Shown here: in pieces, positions 55,195 through 64,000 of the stretch
Numbering within the stretch: the first letter of the stretch is position 1
How the letters are laid out: each line of letters opens with the position of its first letter
From: Cordylochernes scorpioides
Lineage: Eukaryota; Arthropoda; Arachnida; Pseudoscorpiones; Chernetidae
Reading direction: 5' to 3'
NCBI GenBank assembly: GCA_030710605.1
Contig: CP092886.1
Coordinates: forward strand, 53,787,993-53,851,992
DNA: 64,000 nucleotides
The notes under the pieces: generated by a model
The model's input: only the letters and a program-made list of their open reading frames with translations
The model's database searches: none
Told to the model about the DNA's origin: nothing
Program-made: the position numbers and the translations under genes

Positions 55195-55830
55195 AACCCA
55201 CCCACCGACTCACGCATACAAACAAACGCGAACACAGTAACAAACGCACAGTGTAACTGCACACACAGTAGCGAAACGCACCACACAATAACAATCTCAT
55301 ATAGCAATAACACATACAGAACATACTACAATAAGCACATATATTTGTAACATACCACACACACAGGGACAAGCACACACATAACAGGCACAGTTACAAC
55401 ACCTAAAGTAGAGTGGCACACACAACACACATGGTAACAGGCTCGCATAGTAATAACCAAACCCGGAAACAAGCGCACACAGTGACAGGCATAATACATA
55501 TGGCGCCTATGCCACCGCTGGAGAGTTTGGTGGAGAATCGCTAGCGGGTCTCTAGCAACACATGGCATACATAATAACAACACATATATAGTAACAAGCA
55601 CACAAGGTAACAAGCGGACTTAGCAAAAACGCACACAGTTAGAAGCACACGACGCACACTAACACAACGCATAAATAATAAGCACATATTATACATAGCA
55701 CACAGAAACAGTTACAGCACTCAATAACAAGCACACATGCATAACACTCACTAGTAACATGCAGTAACAACACACAGAGTAGCAAGCAGACTAGCAACAC
55801 ATAGAGTAACATCACACCGAGTAACAAGAA
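55195..55830. repeat. Degenerate CA-rich tandem array
   Basis: Imperfect 15-20 bp units built on 'cacacagtaacaagc' fill about 640 bp, with one non-repeat interruption at 55500-55555. Minus-strand open frames through it encode only Cys/Val/Leu-rich low-complexity peptides. Confidence 0.85.
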
Positions 55831-56264
55831 GACCACACATACCACCACCGAGCAATAAGAAAAAAACTTGCCGACGTGTAATCGGCCAAATAGATGGGAA
55901 CACTAACCCTACAATTCGCTGGAAAAAAAAACGAAGGGCGGCATGGGAGTTCTTGCCTAAGCGTGAATCCGAGCGGCTCCCTTTGACCCGGCCCATAAAT
56001 AAGTCCTAGAATGGTCCAGAGTTTAGGCGGCACAGTGGTTGCAGACCTACGCTACCTTTCGCCTCGAAGTTCTTTATAACCTTTCGAGCACTTTAGACGC
56101 TTCCTCCTCATTAAACGTTATACAGAAACACTTCTGGATTTAATTTTATATTAAAACACTTTTTTTACCATACTCAAGCCTTTATTACGTCAGACTTGCA
56201 GATAGGATTATTTCAAGTGTTTTAAAAAATAAATTGATATAAAATAAGGAATAAAGATATTGAT
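55831..56264. other. Intergenic, nothing recognised
   Basis: Short minus frames at 55812-56033 without motifs, then AT-rich sequence. Confidence 0.4.
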
Positions 56265-56982
56265 TTATCCACAAATAACAAAATTTAATATGTTTATGTG
56301 CATCAGTGATTTGTGTTCTATTGTTAAATGAGGCTGATTATAAAAATAAGTTAGAGTTGTTTTTTCGGTTGATAAATATACTTTAGTTTCATCGCACCAA
56401 TTGTATATCACATGAAAAACTGTTTGGATTAAATTTCTCAAGTCTATTATGTTTGGTGCCCAGAGAACGATATTCACATCATCGGCATATGCTACAGGAC
56501 GAATGTTTGATATTTAAGTAAGGGGGACGAGGAGGCCGTTGATGATAAAGTTCCAAAGTAATGGAGACAGTGCTCCCCTCCCTGTGGGCATCCTTTGTTT
56601 GGATGCTTTGATACAATAAATCCAGCGTATTCAAATAAGACTTTTTGACTTTTTAAGACTTCTTGAAAGTATGATTCTATTATTTTTATTTGATCAAATG
56701 GAGTGTTCAATTGATCAAGGGATTTAAATATACTTGGATGCCAGGAGTTGCCGCAGTAATATCTACTGAAAGTATAGCGATTAGTATTGAAATATTAGTT
56801 TCAAAATTAATGTGAAATAGAAGGGGTAGAGGGAGAGGAAGCATGGGAAGATGACACGTGAACTCATATCGGTGGAGAGGAAATAGATTACATTCTGGTG
56901 CTTTGAAGGTGGGCCAGTCGAGCAACAATCTTTGGTCCCAGCAAATGTAAGAAAGAAACGGTGAATGGGGGAGAGGAGGCAC
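56265..56982 (-). pseudogene. Non-LTR retrotransposon RT fragment
   Basis: The minus strand gives 'QIKIIESYFQEVLKSQKVLF' then 'SKHPNKGCPQGG' (56492-56710), an R1-like RT motif. After a break, an Ala-Tyr-Ala-Asp-Asp-like stretch leads into 'NIVLWAPNIIDLRNLIQTVF' (56265-56477). Sequence between 56710 and 56982 is less certain. Truncated at both ends with frameshifts. It is of the same broad clade as the remnant at 12302-13620, not the same copy. Confidence 0.7.
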
Positions 56983-57429
56983 GCCCTTCTCTCCCCCTCA
57001 TTTTACCTCCCTCCCGCTCCTAGTGGGACAGCACGTATCAGTTTTCAGAAGGAATGTTCGGCTCTCGGAGATATCGCTGTTGAATGGATTGAACCATGGA
57101 GTGTACTCGGCGCCTATAAGAGTGAGTGATAAACGCATTTTGCAGCGGATCACATTCGGTGAAAACGAAAAATTGTTATGCACGAAGTGTACTACCGGCT
57201 ATACTACTTCTGACTGACGATAACTTTTGACAATCCCATACTCTCACAACGTCCAAGTGAAACGATATCAATATCATCGTGAAACATCTGGAGGAGGGGA
57301 ATGCCTCTTCAAACAGATGTGTCAATCATCAAGATGGAGCTTCCCAAGCAGAGTTCTCGAACCTTTCCTATATATTCGCCACTAAAGTCTTAAAAAGATG
57401 AAATGGTAAATGTACAGGATTTCTAGATG
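56983..57429. other. Unassigned GC-moderate stretch
   Basis: A 64-codon + frame (57023-57217) has no recognisable motif. It may be part of the LINE whose C-terminus follows. Confidence 0.35.
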
Positions 57430-57750
57430 TGGTGCTGGCGCCGAATGCCATGGACTGGCAGACTAGGCCATTAAGATACCTAAAATGATGGAGGATGGCC
57501 TACTGGAGACGTTTGGAAGGAAGAGAACGAGCACGTTCGGACATCTTGTCCGACACTTGGAGTGGATAAAGGTATTTCTGAAGTGATGTATGGAAGGAAG
57601 AGACCAGAAGGAGGAAGACCGAGAATGAAATTCGTGGAAAATTTCGGGAGAAGACCTTACGATATCATCAAAATACTAGCCCCGGAAAGAAAGCTGTGAG
57701 AGGACAGGAACACTGTCAGCCACCAACCTAGGGGATGAGGAGAAATAGAG
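57430..57750 (+). pseudogene. LINE ORF2 C-terminal remnant
   Basis: The + frames give 'RKRTSTFGHLVRH', 'EVMYGRKRPEGGRPRMKFVE', 'PYDIIKILAPERKL' and 'EDRNTVSHQP'. This is the well-known tail of many animal LINE ORF2s: FGHV.R, then GKR..GRPR..W.D, then a final helix. Stops and frameshifts show decay. No RT domain remains nearby on this strand. Confidence 0.75.
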
Positions 57751-58612
57751 ATTCCTCACATAGTCTGCTTCTACCTTTTACTTATAGCGTATTGAAAAAA
57801 GATAGAATAGTCTCAAGCCATAAAGTGTTATCCAGTATTTTGTAGGCACTCCCTATTACATTAATTTACAAATTTACTGCCATTTTCATATATATATTCA
57901 CATTATTCAGAAAAAACCTTCTTATCTATATTCTCCAATACGATCTTTTTATGGAGTGCACATTAATAACCATAAAGCTAAGAATTGAATCCACTCTACA
58001 CGCTTCAACTTTATTTCCTTATATCCATTTCTCCATAAAACACATGCTAGCATGTTTAACTTATGGCAACTATTTAGAATTATAGACTGAACCATATTCT
58101 CGAAAATACCAAGATACTGTTTGAGCATTCAAAAATGTTGTGCCACTAAAGACTTTCTCTGCTCTCCTTTTGCTATTTTAGCTAAGAATAACACAAGAAA
58201 TAAAAAATAAATTGTTGATTAGATTAATCTCGAATGGATCAATAATAAAAAATACACTCATGTATAAAACTTAATTAAGTAAGTGGAAAATTTTTGTGAT
58301 GCGGGCCGTCTTTTTTTAAAATTATATATATATATAATATATAATATATTTGAATAATATACATTTATATGAATCTTTATATTTTGCAATATACATTATT
58401 ACTGTATTACGCATTTGTTCCTCTATTGTTTTGATTTGCCGAATATTTATTTATTAAAACTATTTTTAAACAGTATTATTTATTTTTAGCTAATTTTTTA
58501 TTATGGTATATATAAATTGTAGTATAATGATTTTTAGAAATATCTAAGCTATATAATGAAATATTTAAAAAATATAAATTGTGAACATTCTTTTTAAAAA
58601 TATATTTATATA
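57751..58612. other. Intergenic, nothing recognised
   Basis: Strongly AT-rich with (TA)n near 58322. No ORF of interest. Confidence 0.5.
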
Positions 58613-58944
58613 CAGGGTAAATAGGTTTTATTTGAGAGGACATATGTTTGTACGACCATAACTCAAAGTGTCTATTGACTATTTTATGCTTTTGCAGGAA
58701 GCCTGTGGCATTAGTCACTTTAACACAAAAGAAGAAGCGGCATGCTGTCATCGTTGCAATTTTCTCAAGACAAACCGATATGAAAATATCGAGAATTCTG
58801 GTGGTCATCAGAGCATTTGTCCTTAAAGTGCGGAAGGAGATGGAGGCGACTGGCAAGGAAACCTCGCCTGTGGAAATACAAGCAGAGCTCCGACACACCA
58901 TGAGTACTTCCCAGTTTGTACAGCAGGTGCAAAAGATTATTAAC

Positions 58945-60604
58945 AACAACAACAACAACAAAAGCCTTTATTGAGGACCTCTCGTCCTATATAGGATTCG
59001 CCAGTTTACAGAGTAAGAGAAGAGAACTAAGAATACAGAGAGAAACCTATAACTAGTAGGTATAGTATAGTATTTTCTACACTGTGACTAAATACAACAG
59101 CAGCAACAAGCCTTTTACTTGAATCAAAGTCCCATACAGGATTCGTCATTCTAATCCTGACATAGATTATTTGCATATAATTATTTACATCAATTAGATT
59201 ATGTATATAGCCTCCTCTTCTCTTCCGCCGTCTTCCAAAATTTGAACAACGCAAAAGCTCCAGCTCTGTTTCTCACCACCTCATTCAACAGGAGCTCCAA
59301 AGAGATTCCCTCAAGGCCTATTTCACTGAGGAGCACTTCTCGTTCGTCTTTCAGCCCCATGCATGAGAGTAAATGGTGATGTAGCCCCGGCTCCATTCTT
59401 GTCCCGCAAATCTCGCATGTCCATCCGTCTGTTTTAAATATTCTGGGGCGATCATCGGCAAAGAGCACCGGGAGGATTCTCAGTCCGGCAATACACCGTT
59501 TGACCCGGAGTGGGAAATCGCTGGACAGATAGTGTTCCGGTAACGGAGTTGAGCAGATGTTTTTATAGTAGGGGTATAGTCTTGAATTTATTATTCTTGT
59601 GTGATCCTTTTGCAGAGATTGGTCTATTGCAGTCCTGATTATGTAGGGAATTTCTCTTTGTAATGTTCTATAGTCTGTGCAGCAATTCAGCCATTGAAAT
59701 CCGGTGTTGTTTAAAATATTAACTATACTTCCCGTGAAACCTATATATTTTTTCGTTGCGTTTGAGATTTCCCACAGCTGGGACAAGCAGAGCAGCGGCA
59801 GTCTAGTTTCACCCATTCCCAGCATTCTCAACCAAAACTTTAAGGTAAGTTTCAAGACTGTAACACTGAGTGACACTCTTCCCAATTCTATCCTGAGCAT
59901 GTATCCGGGGGTGTATCTTGGTAGATTTAGATATCTTCGCATAAATGAGTCCTGAATTTGATCAACAATTAATGTATGCTCATTTGCCCAAACAGGTGCC
60001 GCGTATAGCAGGGTTGATAAAACCATCGCGTCAAGAAGTTTTATAGAGGATTTAAGAGAGTTCATCTTCGACCTGGTCAGAATAGGCCATACCGCACCAC
60101 TGGCAGCGAGAGCTTTACCCTTATAGTATAATGCGGCTTGCTTAAAAGAGTTTGTTGAGGTGAATGGATATCCTAGATACATGTATCTTTCCGTGACATT
60201 CAGTGTTTGTTGTCCCCAATACCAATTATCGGATTTTGAGCGCTTCCCACCATTGCGAAATACCATTATTTTTTATTTGTTTTCGTTCAGCGTTAGCATA
60301 TTTTCCTCAAAATATTTTCGTATCATATTAATTTTTAACTGCAAATTGTTCTTAGATTCGCCTATCAGTACAATATCATCTGCATATAGTAACAAATGGA
60401 TATTTCCATGCTTTGGCAGATAAATACCAGGTATATCCGAGCAGTCAAAAGTACTAATCAGGTCGTTAATAAAAAGTATGAATAAGTAAGGAGATAGTGG
60501 TTCACCCTGTAACACTCCGGATTTTATTTTAATAAATTCAGTGAATGAATTGTTCCATCTCACCGCAGCTGTCATGTTTTCGTAGTATTTCTTAATTAGA
60601 TTTA
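58945..60604 (-). mobile_element. 5'-truncated LINE with a 17-bp target-site duplication
   Basis: 'tgcaaaagattattaac' occurs at 58928-58944 and again at 60605-60621, flanking the element. On the minus strand it runs from a truncated RT to a 3' UTR ending in (TTG)n at 58945-58965. The 17-bp duplication and simple-repeat tail are classic target-primed integration. It is nested inside a mariner transposase gene. Confidence 0.9.
59199..60604 (-). pseudogene. LINE ORF2, C-terminal two-thirds, one stop
   Basis: From the 5' truncation the minus strand encodes 'SGVLQGEPLSPYLFILFIND' (RT motif), 'LLYADDIVLIGE' (catalytic YADD, about 60365) and 'MLTLNENK'. A single in-frame TAA follows at about 60270-60272, and the frame continues through 'YLGYPFTSTNSF' and 'LLDAMVLSTLLYAAPVWA'. 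It ends with a zinc-finger-like C-terminus 'CEICGTRMEPGLHHHLLSC' and a stop near 59199. Only the TAA spoils an otherwise open frame. The endonuclease and N-terminal RT are lost by truncation. The clade is uncertain. Confidence 0.85.
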
Positions 60605-60796
60605 TGCAAAAGATTATTAACGAGAGTTCTAGAACCTCCATGAGATCCATTTCTAGAGATTCCCAAGTGTCCATGGAAAGGAGTCAGAGTGTGTTTTGTT
60701 AAACTTACTGTACGATTCCTACGTCATGAAAAACAACAACAACAAAACGATAGTTAATGTCAGCGCAACCACAGCTACAGCGGATACTTCATAATA

Positions 60797-61363
60797 TGTC
60801 AAATTATATTGACAAATATTCGCACGCTTATCTTATCCTATTTCTTTAGTGCGAAGAACGTTGTTTTATCAGATAAGTAAACCGATCTCTCCAGCATTCT
60901 AATTGGACGAATGTGGCCATGTTTGTATATAAAGGGAGCTATGGTATGAGTCGAGGCCAGTGTGGTGGATTATTTGTGTGGAGACACTTAAAGTGTTCTC
61001 TGCGTGCTATATCCCTGTCTGGCAATCTCGGCGCATACCTGGGTAACCCCGGTCCGATCCCCACCTAAGCAGCAATAAAGCTAAGTACTGTTTTTTATTT
61101 TATTTAACAAATTGTGATTTATTATTTATTTTTTTTTGTTTGTGTTGTACTTTTGTGTCCACGTTTTTTCTGTGTTTAAGTTACTCTTACTGTAGGCCCT
61201 AGTATTATTGTATTTGTGTGTTAACCCGTAAATAGTAACTTTTGTCATTTTGAAGAGGTGTTGTACTTTTGAGTCCACGTTTTTTTCTGTGTTTAAGTTA
61301 CTCTTACTGTAGGCCCTAGTATATTGTATCTGTGTGTTAACCCGTAAATAGTAACTTTTGTCA
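60797..61363 (+). repeat. 5' LTR (567 bp) with an internal 116-bp tandem
   Basis: Starts TGTCAAATTATATTGAC, ends TTTTGTCA. It includes TATATAAA at 60926-60933 and AATAAA at 61074-61079. The last part is a tandem duplication: the sequence from 61144 is repeated from 61260 with small changes. The alternative is that the LTR proper ends after the first copy. Confidence 0.85.
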
Positions 61364-61364
61364 T

Positions 61365-61382
61365 TGGCGAGCCCTGCCAGGA
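61365..61382 (+). other. Primer-binding site candidate
   Basis: TGGCGAGCCCTGCCAGGA begins one or two bases after the LTR end. The TGG start fits pairing to a tRNA 3' CCA. I cannot name the tRNA. Confidence 0.6.
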
Positions 61383-61477
61383 TTACTGGTGTTTTGCACG
61401 TGTAAATTCCTGTAATATTACGTGCGGTTTTTTTTTTCTTTGATTGTGTGGTTTATTACTATTTTTTGTACTCCATC

Positions 61478-63118
61478 ATGTTTGTGAACTCTATGCTTAA
61501 CCTGTCAGTGTTTAATGGGGTTGATCTCGAATCTTTTATTCGGGAAGTCGAGCTTAAAGCTCGAGTAGGCAAATGGGATCCTGAGGTCAAAGCACTGCTC
61601 ATGTTCGAGGCTCTATCCCCTGAAGTTAGGTTTAGCTTAGAGGAGATGGGTATCCGTAACGATAGCAGTTTCAAAAGTATTGCTAGTAAACTGAACATAT
61701 TGTACCCTAAGAAAGCGCGTGGTATTAGGGAATGCCTTAAATTAATAGAAGGTCTTAAGCAGAAAGTTGGGGAAAGTCCTATGGTTTTTAAAGAAAGATT
61801 CCTGGCCATTAGAGATAAAGTAGAGTACAGTTTTGACGATAGCTTAGTGTTCGAAATTTTCCTCGAAAATGTGCTCGATAAGTATAGAGAGGCTATTGTT
61901 CGTAGTGAGGCTAAATCAATAGACAAAGCAGTCAGTGTCATGGCCACGGAGGATAGTGTAGAACACCGTTGCAGCTTTATGAAAGGGGTATGTTCAGTAG
62001 AAGGGGTTGAAGAAATAAATAGCATTAAGAGTGAGATGAAGATGCTTAGTGCCAGTGTAAACAGGATGAAGCACGAAAATGAGCAGTGTATTACAGATCT
62101 TAGAGGTGAGATAGAAAAACTGACTAAATTGTTGGGCGAAATCAGGCTGAGTCCATCTGAGTGTAGATTAGGACATATAGCTAGTGATTGTTGCTCAAGA
62201 CAGTCTTCTATGTTTGCCAACCGCAATACTCTTGACAATGCCGAGATAGTGAACATACGTTCATATGGCGGAGATCCGTATGGAAATCTGCCAATAGTGA
62301 AGGTTAATATTAACGGCAATATGTGGCACCTGTTATATGATACAGGAAGCCAAGTCAGTATTATTGATTCTGAAAAGTGCAAGGTCTTGAAGGAGAATTG
62401 GGACGATGCACTTAAAACTTTACGTATAGTGTCAGTGACAGGCCAAGAGCAGACACTTACACGTGTTAAAACCTGTAGAGTTGGTAACGAAAACGGCATT
62501 GAGCTGGGAGAGATAAGATTTTGGCTAATGTCACTCGGAGATAAGGCCTACGACGGGATTCTGGGAATCAATGATATAAGGAGATTCAATATCCCGTTAC
62601 CTGCCATACGGGAGCGTTGCAACATGATTTCCTTGAAACCAGAAGACCGAGATTATGTAGACCTTAGCTACGTTGCCAGTGTGCATAGACCGATGGTTTC
62701 AAGCTCCTTGGAGGAGAAATCAGTGAAGCGCATTGAAAACGAGGCTGTAAAGTTGCCACCTACTGTGTTTAACAGAAACTGTGAGTGTAGTGCTGGGTCT
62801 GTTAATAGTTTTAGAAAGCCTACTTGGGCTGAGAGGTTAAGGGTGATGCGGAAAGCAAAGGAGACTGTCAGACAGTTTATGTCAGGTAATTCTGCTAAAA
62901 AGCTTATGAATCCTAGGCCACCTTATTCCAGAAGTTTCGACAGAGGAGATCTGGTAATGCTAGCTGTTCCTAAGACTGAAGGTTACTCCAACGTCTATGG
63001 GCCTTTCCGTGTGGAAGCTAGGGTCTCCGATGTTAACTTTAGAATAAGAGGGGTCACCATGCACGATGTGAAAGTTGTGCATGTCGATAGGATGAAAGCG
63101 TTTAGAAACAGACGTTAA
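61478..63118 (+). CDS. Gag-protease fused to integrase C-terminus (deletion-derived ORF)
   Basis: First ATG in frame at 61478; 546 codons before the stop. Residues 1-170 are a Gag capsid-like helical region ('NGVDLESFIREVELKARVGK', 'ALSPEVRFSLEEMG'). Residues 180-220 look like coiled coil, and a damaged zinc knuckle CRLGHIASDC lies near 229. A retropepsin follows with DTGSQVSIID (Asp at 288) and the later 'DGILGI' motif. After about residue 390 comes the integrase C-terminal module ('RGDLVMLAVPKTEGYSN', 'YGPFRVEARVSDVNFRI', 'VVHVDRMKAF'). Reverse transcriptase, RNase H and the integrase catalytic core are missing, and the join kept the frame. It could still make Gag and protease, so it might parasitise a full element. 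Confidence 0.88.
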   Translation: MFVNSMLNLSVFNGVDLESFIREVELKARVGKWDPEVKALLMFEALSPEVRFSLEEMGIRNDSSFKSIASKLNILYPKKARGIRECLKLIEGLKQKVGESPMVFKERFLAIRDKVEYSFDDSLVFEIFLENVLDKYREAIVRSEAKSIDKAVSVMATEDSVEHRCSFMKGVCSVEGVEEINSIKSEMKMLSASVNRMKHENEQCITDLRGEIEKLTKLLGEIRLSPSECRLGHIASDCCSRQSSMFANRNTLDNAEIVNIRSYGGDPYGNLPIVKVNINGNMWHLLYDTGSQVSIIDSEKCKVLKENWDDALKTLRIVSVTGQEQTLTRVKTCRVGNENGIELGEIRFWLMSLGDKAYDGILGINDIRRFNIPLPAIRERCNMISLKPEDRDYVDLSYVASVHRPMVSSSLEEKSVKRIENEAVKLPPTVFNRNCECSAGSVNSFRKPTWAERLRVMRKAKETVRQFMSGNSAKKLMNPRPPYSRSFDRGDLVMLAVPKTEGYSNVYGPFRVEARVSDVNFRIRGVTMHDVKVVHVDRMKAFRNRR

Positions 63119-63538
63119 GAAGAGCTTTTAGCTCTTGGACTTGAGAGAACTGAATGGAATTGGATCGTTCGGTTTCTCATCAAGTGAGCGTCTGTCAGTA
63201 CCCAATGTCTCTACCTAACATGCCCAGCCGGTCCCAGATGAGAGCTTATTTGGTCCCCCATTGAACTCTGTATACTAAAGCATATTATATGCGTGTTTGG
63301 CAATCACTCATGGTAACTCACGTAGTTTGCGCAGATTTTGTTTTGAAGTTTCTGTTGGGAGGAACAAGATGGAAGGCACCTTTATGGAACGACCCGGATG
63401 TCTTCTACTCCTCTCTTTAGTTTTTTTTTGTATCTTTATAACATGGCTCCCGTGAGCTTTTCCCTCCCGAATAGCGGGAGGTTTTCCTTACGGGACAATA
63501 AGAATGTTTGGTAGATTGGTTAGTTTTTTTTTTTTTTT
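63119..63538. other. Non-coding 3' interior of the LTR element
   Basis: No envelope-like frame. Ends in a T run followed by the purine tract that would prime plus-strand synthesis. Confidence 0.6.
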
Positions 63539-63552
63539 GGAAAGAGACCTTT

Positions 63553-64000
63553 TGTCAAATTATATTGACAAATATTCGCACGCTTATCTTATCCTATTTC
63601 TTTAGTGCGAAGAACGTTGTTTTATCAGATAAGTAAACCGATCTCTCCAGCATTCTAATTGGACGAATGTGGCCATGTTTGTATATAAAGGGAGCTATGG
63701 TATGAGTCGAGGCCAGTGTGGTGGATTATTTGTGTGGAGACACTTAAAGTGTTCTCTGCGTGCTATATCCCTGTCTGGCAATCTCGGCGCATACCTGGGT
63801 AACCCCGGTCCGATCCCCACCTAAGCAGCAATAAAGCTAAGTACTGTTTTTTATTTTATTTAACAAATTGTGATTTATTATTTATTTTTTTTGTTTGTGT
63901 TGTACTTTTGTGTCCACGTTTTTTCTGTGTTTAAGTTACTCTTACTGTAGGCCCTAGTATTATTGTATTTGTGTGTTAACCCGTAAATAGTAACTTTTGT
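63553..64000 (+). repeat. 3' LTR, truncated by the window end
   Basis: Matches 60797-61244 almost perfectly, with TATATAAA at 63682-63689. The window stops within the first copy of the 116-bp internal repeat, so whether this LTR also has the tandem cannot be seen. Confidence 0.92.

Larger units (their letters stand above)
58613..60735 (+). pseudogene. Mariner-like transposon interrupted by a LINE
   Basis: The end CAGGGTAAATAGGTTTTATT lies next to TA at 58611-58612. The + frame then gives 'KKKRHAVIVAIFSRQTDMKI' and 'SQFVQQVQKII', the HTH-containing N-terminus of a mariner-like transposase. The reading resumes after the LINE at 60605 ('QKIINESSRTSMRSISRDSQ'). Frames decay by about 60720. The catalytic part and second TIR are not visible before the LTR element at 60797. 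Confidence 0.75.
60797..64000 (+). mobile_element. Ty3/gypsy-type LTR retrotransposon, internally deleted, runs off the window
   Basis: The 5' LTR (60797-61363) and the start of the 3' LTR (63553-64000) are near-identical, with TG...CA ends on the complete one. A TGG-starting primer-binding site follows the 5' LTR. A purine-rich tract (63539-63549) precedes the 3' LTR. The interior has one ORF of Gag, protease and integrase C-terminus only. The element is young by LTR similarity but cannot replicate alone. Confidence 0.92.

Noticed and set aside
55133-55848. Several Cys/Val-rich minus frames
   Set aside because: They translate a CA-rich tandem array. Low-complexity composition only.
61459-62499. 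346-codon minus frame opposite the Gag-protease ORF
   Set aside because: Antisense shadow with Ser/Leu-rich composition. The sense frame carries clear protease and integrase motifs.

Overview
The window is AT-rich eukaryotic DNA, dense in transposable elements. Introns, a Pol III tRNA, a U6 snRNA copy and arthropod-style transposons (Tc1/mariner, Tigger/pogo, Penelope-like, RTE-type tails) suggest an arthropod. A crustacean is possible, but nothing here fixes the species. Two 100-N runs (1102-1201 and 38879-38978) are scaffold gaps of unknown true size.

The only host protein gene I recognise is a cyclin D gene on the + strand, with five coding exons spread over 34 kb: 17438-17630, 34574-34789, 39079-39235, 50726-50868 and 51459-51566. 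All splice sites are GT/AG and the phases agree. The deduced protein is about 271 aa, with an LxCxE Rb-binding motif at its N-terminus, a cyclin box, and a short C-terminus without the usual Thr-Pro phosphodegron. Exon 1 as assembled carries one extra base in a GGG run (17567-17569), which breaks the frame.

Nearly everything else is mobile DNA or its remains. Upstream of cyclin D (1-17.4 kb) are one copy of a 1.1-kb repeat, Penelope-like (PLE) fragments, a Tigger element, and a composite insertion holding a tRNA-Gly(GCC) and a 32-bp minisatellite. Its empty site survives in a nearby paralogous repeat. A MITE, mariner and LINE remains, and a broken ORF1-only retroelement follow. Intron 1 holds an intact ORF1-only element (549-aa RRM plus zinc-knuckle protein, no reverse transcriptase), nine 69-bp tandem units each with a CACGTG E-box, an intact Tc1-like transposon with near-identical TIRs, a young coding-free LTR element (26356-29561), and a mariner nested inside a PLE.

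Introns 2 and 3 hold a U6 pseudogene, foldback elements, a PLE flanked by its own inverted arms, a Tc1 remnant and the second copy of the 1.1-kb repeat. Downstream (51.6-64 kb) are LINE remnants and a layered nest: a mariner split by a LINE with a 17-bp target-site duplication, next to a young Ty3/gypsy-type LTR element. That element has lost RT, RNase H and the integrase core, leaving one ORF that joins Gag-protease to the integrase C-terminus.

The least explained pattern is a short dispersed motif (44381-44429, 33311-33359, 42133-42181, weaker at 46458-46500). It can form two crossing helices, each with a compensatory change, and contains hammerhead-like words but cannot fold as a canonical hammerhead.
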